Notes: a model not told the origin generated them from the letters alone. Positions 34,191-45,024 are shown, counted from the stretch's first letter. The stretch is 64,000 bases of DNA from Nemertoderma westbladi (GCA_032718475.1 JAUCBJ010004601.1:1-64000), one strand, 5' to 3'. Made by a program: numbers and translations.

Positions 34191-34828
34191 TAGCTATCCC
34201 AATATATTGACGTAGCTATTTCAATATGTTGCTTTGTGTGAATAAAAAAGGGGGATTTCATCTCATCTTAGGGGGTTTTAGTTCTGGAATTGTAGGACCA
34301 GTTTGGTTGATGACGTCCATCTGTCCTCCATTCTCCACATTCAATGGTTCTCCACAGTTCTCTACTTTACATTATCACGAGTAGATCCTTGAGGTAAATA
34401 GTTAATAATAATAAATTAAAGGGAGAATTAAAAGGGACCCGGAGGTTAACATTAACATATTGAAAATTAACCACTTAAGCACCATTTACGTTCGTAAAAG
34501 TGTTATAAAAATTATCAAAAGTTACATAATAATTTGCATAAGTTTATTAAAAGTATTATAGATAGATTCCTTTGTAGTCTCAAACATCATTAAACAATTA
34601 CAATGTGTTTGGAGAAGGAGTGGAGATATCTAGGTTGTACCTACATAATAATAGGTTGACATATACTATTGGATGACTATATAATTCTTGATAATGTTTA
34701 TATAACTTTTGGAATTTTTTATTAAACTTTTGAGAATGAAGAAACTAATGGAAATAGTGCTCTAACATAATGTCTCACACTTATACCAGGAGCTGACAGT
34801 GAAATAATTACCTCGTATACTATGCTGG
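34191..34828. other. No gene seen
   Basis: Contains a short triplicate (CAATATATTGACNTAGCTA, 34,170-34,230) immediately after the BEL/Pao remnant. Otherwise AT-rich and empty. Confidence 0.4.
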
Positions 34829-35155
34829 TGTAACAGGCTGAGATAACTCTCCAGAAAAATGACTCCCCAGTCTTCTCTGCCTAGGCTGAGTACACTCCCC
34901 AGTTTTCTCCTTAGATTTCTTAATTAACGGAAAGGAGCAGGTTACAGTGGTGGGCCTTTCTAACCAAAACAATAAACGATATCTGAATAACATAGGTTAC
35001 AGTATTATTTTTGCAATATACGAAAATAACACAGGCACGGATATGAATTATAACTCAATTAGGGGAGTCATCTCAGCCTAAGGGGAGTGTTCTCAGCCTA
35101 GGCTGAGATAACTGGGGAGTTCAGTGGCAATATAACTGGGGAGCGAATTCATATG
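34829..35155 (-). mobile_element. Inverted-repeat element with the shared MITE core (copy D)
   Basis: The left end carries AGGCTGAGATAACTCTCCAG, ACTCCCCAG and CCTAGGCTGAG; the right end carries GGGGAGTCATCTCAGCC, CTCAGCCTAGGCTGAGATAA and CTGGGGAG, inverted relative to the left. The centre reads GGAAAGGAGCAGGTTACAGT ... AACCAAAACAATAAA ... ATAGGTTACAG, the reverse complement of the core in copies A and B. So this has the same core with a different terminus. Non-coding. Confidence 0.65.
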
Positions 35156-35199
35156 GTGCTCTTGCTCGCATACGTGCCAGTTAATGTTTGACAGAGGTA

Positions 35200-37127
35200 T
35201 TTGCCACTACCATTCTTTCTTCAAACAATTTCAAAAACACATTTACAAACCGTTTATCTCAACATGAAAACATCCCTCAGTGATGGATCCTCTGCTATTG
35301 CCTCTGAGCTTGAAATCAACAATAACATTTTCCAGAGTTAATCTTTGAGCTTTATGAATGGTTGCTGCATAAGCTAAAACCAAGGGAAAGTGCACACGGT
35401 TTATTCGGATATTGACTGCTTGTATTTTACTGATGAAAGAAGTGTGTCGCTTGTTGTTAGATCGGCACTGCGCCTATTGGCTATATTGCCAGTTTTCTTG
35501 CCATTGCCATCAAAAAATTTAAGCCATATTATTTTTTCATTAGGAGAGTCAGGAACAGTATCTATTCGAGTTATATATATCCTCTTGCACCATTAGTAAG
35601 TACAACTTTCTTGTTGATTTGAAGTCAGAATCAGTGGGGTGTTCACTTTTACTTTCAATGTGAGAAAGACCTTTTGTTTGAGTATATGACATTGAAATCT
35701 TATCTTTATCATATACTGATAATTGAGGTACATTTACTGGTTTGTCAATTGCATTGAAAGGGAACTGTTCAGCATCTATTAGAGTATCGAGCTTTTCATT
35801 GTTGATTTGTTCCCATTGACAATTATTAGTGATGAGAATCATTAACTTCCCATTCTTATAAGAATTGTTATTATTTTCTTGAATTTGACTGATGCGTATC
35901 TATTCTATCCAATTATCACCTACAGCTTTGAGTTGCGAAAAATCTCTTGTACAAATAATCGGTATACCTGAAAATGGCATCCCATGGGGTCTTTATTAAA
36001 TATTTTTTCGAGCTGATATTATATTTTATGTAATTTATTTGATCCTACCATAGAAATTTCATCTATAAAAATAACTCTAAGCTGACTGTATTCACTCTTC
36101 AATTTGGCTAATTTGTTCTGTGATTGAAAAATGTTCATTATTTTGTTGATAAATAGCTAGCACACTCTCAATTGTTTGGCCATTAATAAGTTTGGCTGCT
36201 ATAAGTTTGGAGACATAACAAGAACACTGCATTTATGAAGAATTAATTAAAATAATTTCAGCTGTCTCTATTAGTGTTTTCATTAAAAATAGCAGCAAAA
36301 CGTTCAATAATGTCATCAAAAATACAGCGTTGGTTAGAGTTTAACTGATGTACTTTTTCACATACTTTGATTGCACAGTTGGTAAATTTATGTTTCCACT
36401 CAATATATTGGATAAAGAGGATAACAACTTAGCAATGTGTCGCAATTCGTCTTCTGTTGTAGTTTCATCCTTCTCATTAATTCAGTTCAATGTTTTAGAA
36501 AGAGTTCTTTTATATTCATATTGTGAATCTCAGTGATTTAATTACTGAATGGTCTAAACAAAACTAATAAATCTCTCAATGTTACCAATTCACTACTTGT
36601 AATCAATGTAGTATCGAACAATTGCTCCTTTACAATATTTATGAATTCGACCAAATGGATTTCCATTACTCCCATTCTGCAGCAGAATGGTCTTCCCAGA
36701 ATAACTTGTTGCTGTATGCTTTTCATTATCAAAACCTCCTTTGACATTGTCTGTTATTTATACGCATATATACTATTATATTCTCTAACAAATTCTGCTA
36801 AGGAAATTCCTTCCAAATTATCAGGTTGATAGACGTAATAATCAATCATAGTGGAACAGAAAGGATTATCCATTTCATCAAGTTCTTCCAAATTGGGTTG
36901 AATCAAATCCTCTATTTATTGGTCTCTCCAGTTTGGAGGAATTTATTCTGTCTGCTTGAGTAAGACATATGAAGACCAAGAATTCTATATATTCCTTCTG
37001 GTTTACTAACCTCTCTGCTGTTATCGAAGGCATGACTGAGTTGGGAAATTTAGGTCCTGGAGTTCGTCCAAAAAGAGCTGATTCCTCTTCTATGCGTTGT
37101 AGTAATTTGCTCAATCCACTTTCTGAC
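35200..37127 (-). pseudogene. Helitron Rep-helicase, C-terminal part (Pif1-like helicase)
   Basis: Minus-strand reading from the Ty3 insertion point: E-S-G-L-S-K-L-L-Q-R-I-E-E-E-S (37,127-37,083), then damaged sequence, then Pif1-like helicase pieces: IFIDEISMVGSNKLHKI (Walker B region, about 36,030-36,080), G-I-P-I-I-C-T-R-D-F-S-Q-L (about 35,940-35,985), D-A-E-Q-F-P-F-N-A-I-D (35,745-35,775), R-K-L/V-Y-L-L/T-N-G-A-R-G-Y-I (about 35,570-35,610) and the final F-P-L-V-L-A-Y-A-A-T-I-H-K-A-Q (about 35,320-35,400). In Helitrons this protein nicks, transfers and unwinds DNA for rolling-circle transposition. Many stops and shifts. Its N-terminal part continues at 42,053 on the other side of the Ty3 element. 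Helitron termini (TC...CTRR hairpin) were not located. Confidence 0.8.
36871..36903 (-). repeat. 33-nt source of an inverted insertion found in the left Ty3 LTR
   Basis: CATTTCATCAAGTTCTTCC and the following 14 nt are found as a perfect reverse complement at 37,277-37,309, within the left LTR and absent from the right LTR. Confidence 0.9.
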
Positions 37128-37403
37128 TGTGGGCGTATCTACTATTGCTGCAAGGCAGCAGACGAACAAAACCTTTGTCTAGAGCAGATACTATAATCAA
37201 ATATAATAGGGTCCTCTGAGGACCGGTCAGGGCATGTAGTAAGTAGCCTAGATAAAAGAGTGCTAGTACTGACCCAATTCAACCCAATTTGGAAGAACTT
37301 GATGAAATGAACTAACACCGACATACTGACTGTCCAACACCGGTAGGTCTCTCCCCTCTCGTCCAAAGGATATCCGTGGGGCGAGCCATATATTATCACC
37401 ACA
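37128..37403 (-). repeat. 3' LTR (left), 276 bp, with a 33-nt templated insertion
   Basis: Aligns to the other LTR throughout except for about 36 extra nucleotides at about 37,275-37,310. 33 of them are a perfect inverted copy of the flanking Helitron sequence at 36,871-36,903. Apart from that I count only a handful of substitutions between the LTRs. Confidence 0.95.
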
Positions 37404-37462
37404 CCCCCTTACGAGCTCGGATTAGCCGTCTAAGGCTGTGCCGAGCTATCAACAGTTCTGTC

Positions 37463-40442
37463 CTACAGTCTGTCGGGTGGTTGACGCGTCCATTTTGGAT
37501 ACCTCGAAACTGAAAGTTTATTGAAGGTCTGAGTTTCCACTAGGGGTTCACGCCAGCGCACTTTCTTGGTGGGTGTGGGTCCCGTTGGGGCCGCGTCTGG
37601 TGGCGGAGGGCCCGTTGGTGTCGCCTGGTGGGCAGTGTCCGGGATTAGGAAGCGTCGGTTCCGGACAAGGGTGCGTCCGGACGGCATCCGGACTGTATAC
37701 TTCCGGTGGGAACCAGTCTCTACGACGGTTCCAGCGCAATCCCATCGCTTGGTGGTCGGGTGTTGAACCCTTACCCAGGCGCCTACCGTGAGAGGTTCCA
37801 AATCTTTGGCACCGCGGTTGTAATGGGTGGTCCGGGCCGATTTGATGGCTGGCGCCACCCGGTCTAGCTCCGTCCGGGTCTCTTGTATAGTCCGGGCGAA
37901 GGCGGTGTGGTGAGCTGGGACACGCGTCCGCATTGGGTGTCCGAAGACGATGTCCGCTGGGGAAGAGCCGCTCTCCCTGGGGCTGTTGCGAAGTTCCAGG
38001 AGCCCCTCCAGGAACACTTCGGACGTAGTAGAGCCCCCGGTCTTTACCAGAAGGCTCTTCAGGGCCTTTACCGCCGACTCGGCGTGCCCGTTACTCTGGG
38101 GGTATTCTGGTGACGACGTGACCGGTGTGACCCCCCATTCCTTCAGGAATTTCGTCGTCGCTGCAGCAGTGAATGGGGTCCCGCCATCCGAGCAAAACCG
38201 GGTCGGCACCCCGCACCGGATGAACCAGTCGCGCAGGGCGGTGATTGTCCGGTCGGCAGTAGGTGGGGCGGAAAACGAGTACACTTCCGGCCATCCGGAA
38301 TATCGGTCGGCGGCGGCCAGGAAGTGCTTCGCCCCAAGGGAGAAGAAGTCCCCCGAAACGTCCTCAAAGGGTCGAGTGGGTGGAGGTTCCGACTGGAACG
38401 ACTCCTTTGTCTGGCTCGATCGGCCGGTCAGACATTCGCTGCAAGCGCCCACGGTCGTCCGGACATCGTTAGTTATGCCCGGCCAGTAGACACACTGCCG
38501 GGCACGTCATAGCGTCTTCTCCACCCCCTGGTGTGAGGCATGGAGGCGCGTAAGGGTAGATTTCCGCGACGCTGTGGGGACCCCATCCATGGTTAACTGG
38601 TCCCGGACAGACCAGAAGATGTTCACCACTGGGTTCGTCCGTGTGGATTCCGGATACCCAGCCTCGATAGCCGCGAGTAGGGTTTTGTAGTCCGGATCGT
38701 CCCAAGCCAGTCAGGCGAGTTCATCGAGGACTGGATCCACGAGGTGGGCGGAATCGGAGCCGGTTATGTCGGCGGCGGTCTGGCGGGTGACGGCCCAGAT
38801 GTACATCGCCATTTTGCTGTCGTCCACGATGTCATCCGGTGTCGGGTCGTTGACGGGGGCGCGGGACAACGCGTCGGCTATGGCGTGGTCCTTCCCCTTT
38901 GTCCACGTGGTGGTAAACTGGTAGGGAGCCAGTTTCGTTTTGAGCCGCTGGAGGCGCGTGTTGTCGGTCGCGTCCACCGTGTACTTGTCGATGATCGTCA
39001 CCAACGGCTGGTGGTCAACGATTAGGTTGAAGTGTGGGAGGCTGATAAGGTACGTACGGCACTTCTGCACTGCCCATACGACGGCGAGCAGCTCGAGTTC
39101 TACCATGGCATACCGGGACTCGGTCTCGGTGGTGAACCTCGAGCCGCACTCGACCAGCTTCCAGTCCTCCCTGTGAAGTTGGAGGAGGGCGTAGCCGAGG
39201 CCCTTCAGCCGGGACGCGTCTGTCACTAGGCGGGTCTCCCGGATCGTGTCGAACGGGACGAGGTCTGGCGGTGACGTCAGAGCCAGCTTGGTGGCCTCGA
39301 AGGCCCGTTCGTGGTCCACCGTCCAGATGAAGGTCGCCTTCGTGCTTAGGAGGGGACATAGCGGGAACATCGCGGCAGCGATGTCTGTTGAGAACGGAGC
39401 GAGTTTCTCTACCAGTCCGAGGAAGCTCCGGAGATCGGTGATGTTCCCAGGGCGGGGGAAGCTGGCGATCGCCTTCAGTTTCTCGGGGTCAGCCTTTATC
39501 CCGGAGGCGCCGACGAGGTACCCAGCGAACCGAACCTCGGTCTGGGCAAACTTAACCTTCCCCGGGTGTAACGTGATCCCGTAGGTCCGGCACCGCTCCA
39601 TAAACCTCGCGATGTTCTCCATGTGCTCCTCCATCGTATCGTCGTAGAGGAGTACATCGTCTACGACCTTGATGAGGTTAGGAAGTCCCTGGATGGCGTC
39701 GTCGCCTCGACGGTTAAACTCGTCGCCGGACGAGATCAGCCCCATCACACTACAAGTGTGACAGTACCGGCCCCAGGGAGTCGCGAAGGTGGTGAGGAGT
39801 TGGGATTCCTCGTCGAGGGGAACCTGCCAGTAGCCACTGGCGGCATCGAACACGGAGAAAATCTTTGCAGTCGTGGAGACTCCGGCGACTGTGGTCCGTG
39901 GATTCGGCGTTGGGTAATAGGGGCGTTGGACCTGCGAGTTTAGGTGGCGGAGGTCCACGCAGAGTCGCAGTCCTCCGTTGGGTTTAGGCGCCACCGTCAT
40001 CGGATGGGCCCATTCCGTAGGTTCCTCGACCCGGGCGATGACTTCCCATCGCTCTAGCTTGTCGAGGAGTTCTTTCACCTTGTCCCGCATCGCAAACGGG
40101 ACAGGTCGTGCGCCGTTGACGTGGAACGGCTTGGCCCCATCCTTCAGCTGGATACGCATGGGTGGGCCATACATCGTTGGAAGAGGCGTGGAGTCGTTGT
40201 CAAATACGTCGCTGAACTCGCGGAGGAGATTGTCCCGGGAGCGGATCGCCGGGTACGGCGTGACAGAAGCGACGGTTCCGCCCCTGTAGGGGAGCCGGGA
40301 AGGTGCGCGGGAGGATGTCCAGGTCCTGGATGTTCTTCTTCGAGAGGATCAGTCCGTCGGACTCGGGAGAGATGACCAGCTCGGTGGTAGCCGTCGTCCC
40401 GCAGTAGTCGATCTCCACTGGGTACCGCCCCACGGCCGCCAT
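37463..40442 (-). pseudogene. Ty3/gypsy pol: protease end, RT, RNase H, integrase
   Basis: 40,442-40,200: protease C-terminal part. 40,174-38,711: one frame with the RT palm (F-S-V-F-D-A-A-S-G-Y-W-Q, then VVDDVLLYDD as the active site, a variant of F/Y-V-D-D), RNase H (V-T-D-A-S-R-L-K-G-L-G ... DHQPL). It stops at TGA 38,711. The same frame continues as linker and integrase zinc region (T-R-L-H-A-S-H-Q-G-V-E-K-T) to a second TGA near 38,505-38,507 (E-K-T-L-*-R-A-R-Q). 38,452-37,463: G-A-C-S-E-C (end of HHCC), then the DDE core with G-D-F-F, C-S-D-G-G and H-A-E-S, and a C-terminal R-V-Q-H-P-T ... G-R-T-L-V-R-N-R-R-F. No chromodomain seen. The two TGA codons are consistent with single C-to-T or G-to-A changes. 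Confidence 0.94.
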
Positions 40443-40478
40443 GGGGAGTCGGTTGGCCGCCTCGAATTTGTCGTCGTC

Positions 40479-41783
40479 TCAAAGCGGGAGGAGGTCGTTG
40501 AGTCGCCCTCCGAACCAGAGAAACAGTCCCTGGTTGAAGATGTTGGCGGCCGCACCGCTGTCCGGGAGGGAGTGACAAACCATCCCCTTGAGGTTCCCGA
40601 TCCCGGAATCCGTCAGGCCCACCGCGATATAAGAGAGTTTGCAGGTTGTTTCCTGATTGTTGGCAACGCTGCTAATACTCTGGCAGTGGTACACTGTGGA
40701 CACCCTCTTCTTGGTGGCGGATCGGGACCGGCACATCTGCTTGATGTGCCCCGTCCTGCCACAGCCGTGGCACTTGACCCCCTTGGCGGGGCATTCCGAG
40801 CCCGCCTCATGGGGTTCCCGGCCGCAGTTGCCGCAACTGTGGCAGCTAGGGTTCCGCCACGCAGGGTCGGGCGATGAGTTCCGGGTGCCCATTGGGGTGC
40901 GGGAGATAGCGGGGTTGCGGGAGGCCGAGCATTCGCATTTGTATGCGGAGAGTTTATTTACTGGTTTCCCGCTCGCAAGGATCGAGTCGTTCCTTTCGCT
41001 GGCTTCCACGCTCTGCGCGATCCGCACGCAGTCCTCGAGGGTCAGTTGAGGGAGAACCTTGAGGAATTCCGTCCGGGTTTCCGAACATCGAAGACCCACG
41101 AGGATCTGGGTAACGATCTGTGGAACTTGATCGCGTCGATCGCGATACTCCTCTGGGCGCGGAGGTGGCCCTGGAGTGCATCGAGGACCGTCTCCGTGGT
41201 TGTATCGTCTGCGTAGATGTCCACGTGAAGGGTGACGCGGATGGTCTCCTGTAGGCCGCTACCGAGGGCAGCAACGAGAGCGTAAACCTGCTCGGCTCGC
41301 GGGAACATAGCGACCGACCTGTTGTCGGTGGGCGTGGACCCGCCACGCCTGTCTCCACCGGCGGAACATGGAGAACTCGACGTCCACGTCGATCTTCTCC
41401 ATCGTCGAGATGTCGATTACCCGGCGTCGGGGAGCCGGGTTCGTGACAGCCCCTGCGTACGTGGGTTGGGTCGTCGGTAGTTCCGGTGCGGCGGCCGCCG
41501 CCACACTGGGTTGTAAAGCCGCAAGGAGTTTAGCGATGCGGTCGTCCGCGGCCGCCTGCTGTAGAAGTAGGCGGTCATCCGCAGCCTCTTGGCGACGGTT
41601 GGCGTCTTCCTGCTGTTGCACCAGCAGCTGAGCCATAGCAGTCTGCCGTTGGGCGAGGATACGCGCGAGGTCGTCCATTCGGATAGGGGTGCGACTGCCG
41701 CCTCGGGCTTCTATAGTTTCGTCGCCGTCGCTGCTGTCCGCCGTGGGCGGGGATGTGATCTTCCCTTTAGATTTAGGCGGCAT
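40479..41783 (-). pseudogene. Ty3/gypsy gag plus protease active site
   Basis: Starts MPPKSKGK at 41,783, about 30 nt inside the 5' LTR. The first ~170 codons include a Gln/Ala-rich coiled coil. A frameshift near 41,300 leads to the frame 41,308-41,042 (E-Q-V-Y-A-L-V-A-A-L-G), then another to 41,099-40,479, which holds the nucleocapsid: CHSCGNCGREPHEAGSEC and a canonical CCHC knuckle CHGCGRTGHIKQMC (about 40,730-40,850). The same frame continues into the retropepsin active site L-P-D-S-G-A-A-A-N-I (about 40,540-40,570). Gag binds and packages the RNA; the protease would process gag and pol. Broken by at least two shifts. Confidence 0.92.
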
Positions 41784-41812
41784 GGGCCCAAATTATCCTA
41801 CACACTGCGCCA

Positions 41813-42052
41813 TGTGGGCGTATCTACTATTGCTGCAAGGCAGCAGACGAACAAAACCTTTGTCTGGAGCAGATACTATAATCAAATATAATAGGGTCCT
41901 CTGAGGACCGGTCAGGGCATGTAGTAAGTAGCCTAGATAAAAGAGTGATAGTTCTGACTGACTAACACCGACATACTGACTGTCCAACACCGGTAGTTCT
42001 CTCCCCTCTCGTCCCAGGATATCTGTGGGGCGAGCCATATATTATCACCACA
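41813..42052 (-). repeat. 5' LTR (right), 240 bp
   Basis: TGTGGGCGTATCTACTATTG ... CATATATTATCACCACA. Carries a TATA-like CATATATTAT on the plus strand and the likely promoter for minus-strand transcription. Lacks the 33-nt insertion of the other LTR. Confidence 0.95.
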
Positions 42053-42830
42053 CTGACTTTACAACATAACCAAGTATGTATATGACACAAGCATACTCAT
42101 CAAGCACAAATTATATATCCGTGTTTTTGTACCATGCGCATCTAGCAAATTGGGATTATAGTTGTTAATAAAAAAATTCTTGTAATCTCGCTTTAGCATT
42201 ACTACTGCATATGAATGGTTTCATCCAACTGATATTCTCAAACCATCCAGATAATCCACATGTGATCTACATTTGCTAAAAATTCATTGTATGATTGATT
42301 TTGAAATTTTTCATTGAGTTCACAGCTTAGTCTCAATATATATTTTCTAACAGTCTCATAATCTTTCTAACATTTCCTTAAGCTTTCTGGATCAGTATCA
42401 GATGCTGTAACTTGTATCATTTAAGTTTGGGTCATTGGAAATTTTGGAATCTTAAAGCGACAGGAATCAGAACTATTTCTTGCCTTCCTTGCCTTACCTT
42501 CCTTCCCTTACTTACCTTCCTTGCTGCCATCGAATTTATCATTGCCTTCTTTTGATTTTAAAAGAACTTACTTCTTCTTTTTTTCGACAGGTAAAGGTAT
42601 GCCTATATGTCTAAAATGATACAACTTTATCGAGTAGTTTTTCATAATCAGGTAGGTGGCCACAAATTATTGAATCAATGAAATCTTCACATAATTGTTG
42701 TGATTCAGGAGACCCATCACACTTGGGTGGAGAATTGCCCCTTTCATCCTCAATTACCATAGAGAATGTATATGAGGAGATCCTCTTCATTGAAATTCTA
42801 CCCTGAAACAATGATCACCAACTTTGCAAT
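42053..42830 (-). pseudogene. Helitron Rep-helicase, N-terminal part (helitron-like N domain)
   Basis: Minus-strand order: 42,811-42,611 (E-D-F-I-D-S-I-I-C-G-H-L-P ... V-S-F), followed by T-Y-R-H-T-F-T-C-R-K-K (about 42,585-42,615), C-R-F-K-I-P-K-F-P-M-T (about 42,425-42,460), then the Rep-like stretch V-M-L-K-R-D-Y-K-N-F-F-I-N-N-Y-N-P (42,150-42,205) and DEYACVIYILGYVVKS ending at the Ty3 target site. These match the conserved block 'Q-x-H-K-H-x-x-T-C-x-K ... C-R-F-x-x-P ... L-K-R-D-x-x-x-x-x-I-N-N-Y-N-P ... D-E-F-A-C-I-M-Y-I-L-S-Y' of Helitron proteins. At least one in-frame TAA and several shifts. Continues at 37,127. Confidence 0.8.
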
Positions 42831-43139
42831 TACGCAGCAATCCAGTATTCCCAAGTAAAGTAAATATTTATTGGATTCTGTAACTGAAATGTTTTGTAGT
42901 TTCAACAGTACCATTATTACTACTAGTACTATTAGGCTGTTTAGATCTGCTTTCGACATTTTGTTAATTTCTTCATCATTAACCCTATTAAACCCGGGGG
43001 GGGGGGATCAATATGACCCCCCCCCGTGGTTTTTTTATTATAATTCTGAAACAAACGCAGTTGGGAATCTGAAATTTTATGACTTTTCCTAAAAATCTAT
43101 TGTCTTCCTAGTAGTGAAAACCGTTTTCAAAAATATTGG
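42831..43139. other. No gene; G11/C9 hairpin inside
   Basis: AACCC-G11-ATCAATATGAC-C9-GTGGTT (42,991-43,030) can fold into a stem of facing G and C runs. Otherwise AT-rich and empty. Confidence 0.6.
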
Positions 43140-43689
43140 GTACTTTTCGAGTTATAGCACCATTTTTAACCTTACTTTTGGCACTTTTTTTGAGACGATT
43201 TTAGAAAATTACATTTCATTAAATATGAATTGTAACATCTCTATTTTTGATTTAGACCGGTTTTTTGGTGTTAGAAATTTGATGGAATTCATATAAATTG
43301 ATTTAGAAATTTCAAACTTGTTTTTTTTCGGTGGGTGCCAAATTTTGGTGCCAGCACCAACTTTTGAAATAAGTCAATTTTGTAAATTAATCGTTTGAAA
43401 CTTGTTTTTTACGCAATTGGGGTTTTTTGGGTTTCTGGATTCGATGAAATATGTACGAGTTGCAACAAGCGTATCAAACTTGTATTTTTCGGTGCTGTGT
43501 GCAAATTTTGGTGCTAGCACAAAATTTTGAAAATCCATTCAATAGATAAAAGTGCTTGTGACAATTTATTTCTTGCGTTTTAGAGGTTTATGGCTGTTCT
43601 GAATTCAATGGAAAATATAATTATCGAACTAGACATCTCAAACTTGTATTTTTCGGATGTGGGTGCAAAATGTGGTGCTAGCAACTGTA
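43140..43689. repeat. Tandem repeat, ~164-bp unit, about 3 diverged copies
   Basis: CAAACTTGTATTTTTCGG followed by GTGCAAATTTTGGTGCTAGC recurs at about 43,313, 43,477 and 43,640 (spacing about 164), with further shared motifs (GCGTTTT/GCAATT ... GGGTTT ... GAATTCAT). Heavily diverged satellite-like array ending at the LINE copy. Confidence 0.75.
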
Positions 43690-44575
43690 ACTGTACATGA
43701 TAACTCCACCTACTGGCTCCAGAAGTCGAGGAAATCCTGCCAAGTACCTAACTGATCTAGACTTTGCTGATGACTTAGGAGTACTCTCAGAATCATTAGA
43801 GGGAGCCAAACGGCTCCTCAGCTCATTAGAACATGCTGCTTCTAGTGTTGGTCTTTTTATTAACTCCAGAAAGACCAAAATTCTGACAGTTAACTTTGAA
43901 AGTCCTCAGCAAGTCTCTGATCGGATGAGCATAAGCTCAAAGGATGGTATGCTTGAGCATGTGGACGACTTATGTTACCTGGGATCATGGATCCGGAAGT
44001 CAGGTGAGGACCTTCGAATACGTAAGGGAAAGGCATGGGCAGCCTTGAATAGGCTTTCCAGGATTTGGAAGTCACCGAGAATTAATCGGAAACTTAAGGT
44101 CCGATTATTTAGAGCAGCAGTAGTTCCAGTACTCCTCTACGGGAGTCCATGCTGGGCTCTAACTGCTGAGGACACCAAATCTCTGGATGGCACATTCACA
44201 AGAATGCTACGCCGGGTTAATTGTGTCAAGTACAATGCACACATCTCCAACCAGACACTATATAACATTGGAGGTGTCTCATTGGTTCCCCAAGCTTGAC
44301 ACTAGAACAAAATCGCCTCCGCTTTGCAGGACATTGCTTTCGCCGTGAGGACCAGCCAGTGCATAATCTTGTACTTTGGCAGCCTCATGGCGTGAATAAG
44401 CATGGTGGACAGCCCATGACTTTCTTGAGACGCATCTTAAATGACACTGGCCTTAAAGATGCGGATGATCTAGCAAATGTCATGGGTGATAGGGAGTTGT
44501 GGCGGTGCAATTTTGTTGACAAGCCGGCACAGCATTCTTAAATATGCATCTGCAATGCAGCATGCCGATCCTAGT
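43690..44575 (+). pseudogene. LINE ORF2 C-terminal half with (TAG)n tail
   Basis: Frame 43,697-44,299 plus 44,296-44,541 (one frameshift at about 44,297). Begins at the RT active site D-L-D-F-A-D-D-L, followed by L-S-S-L-E-H-A-A, N-S-R-K-T-K-I-L, D-D-L-C-Y-L-G-S-W-I-R-K-S, G-K-A-W-A-A-L-N-R-L-S-R-I-W, then post-RT R-F-A-G-H-C-F-R-R-E-D and W-R-C-N-F-V. It ends TGCAGCATGCCGATCC and a (TAG)6-like tail at about 44,571-44,589. This layout is typical of RTE/Jockey-like LINEs with an apurinic endonuclease; I could not fix the clade. 5'-truncated. Related copies: 25.4-26.8, 61.0-62.3 and 63.3-64 kb. Confidence 0.85.
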
Positions 44576-44589
44576 AGTAGTAGTAGTAG

Positions 44590-44775
44590 AGGAGCTTTTC
44601 AAAGTGGGCCTTCCAACCATGGAGGCAATCGGCTGGTGATTCAGCCGTAACCTTGGTGGTTGGTTGGTTTTTTCCACCAGCAAGCAAGTTGATCGATCTC
44701 CATGCCTGGGATGATTGCCTGCTGTCGTCAGCATCATTGATGGCATCAACCTGTTGGTTTATTAGCTCCTGTAAA
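44590..44775 (-). pseudogene. LINE ORF2 fragment, inverted (linker before RT)
   Basis: Reverse complement of 63,400-63,590: A-H-F-E-K-L-L, S-P-A-D-C-L-H-G-W-K, I-N-D-A-D-D-S-R-Q-S-S-Q. It abuts the (TAG)n tail of the plus-strand copy, so a second, oppositely oriented piece of the same LINE family lies directly next to it. Short and non-functional. 44,776-45,030 is AT-rich and empty. Confidence 0.85.
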
Positions 44776-45024
44776 TTAATAGAGTTATAATTTAACTTTA
44801 TTAATATATTATTAACATTATTTACACGACCATTTATACATTTACACAGAACATTATTTGCACCATCAGGGAAGGTCTTATTATTATTAAAGGTAATTTT
44901 TTACTAAATGGAGCACTCTTTTAGCATGACTCAGACTCATGTTTAAATCAACAAATGAAACAGCTTCCATTAGTAATATTAATAATAATAATTATATATA
45001 TCATTATATAATATATATATAATA

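Larger units (their letters stand above)
37128..42052 (-). mobile_element. Ty3/gypsy LTR retrotransposon with 5-bp target duplication
   Basis: Bounded by two LTRs (37,128-37,403 and 41,813-42,052) beginning TGTGGGCG and ending CACCACA. CTGAC precedes the left LTR (37,123-37,127) and follows the right one (42,053-42,057). Coding order on the minus strand: gag, protease, RT, RNase H, integrase. Next to the 5' LTR (right) is a candidate primer-binding site starting TGGCGCAGTG on the minus strand; next to the 3' LTR is a short purine run (AAGGGGG). Inserted in a Helitron ORF: removing the element and one CTGAC rejoins the host frame. Coding is GC-rich relative to the window. Several frameshifts and stops make it inactive. 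Confidence 0.96.

Noticed and set aside
37548-41904. Numerous antisense ORFs of 60-180 codons
   Set aside because: Shadows of the GC-rich Ty3/gypsy gag and pol genes on the minus strand.
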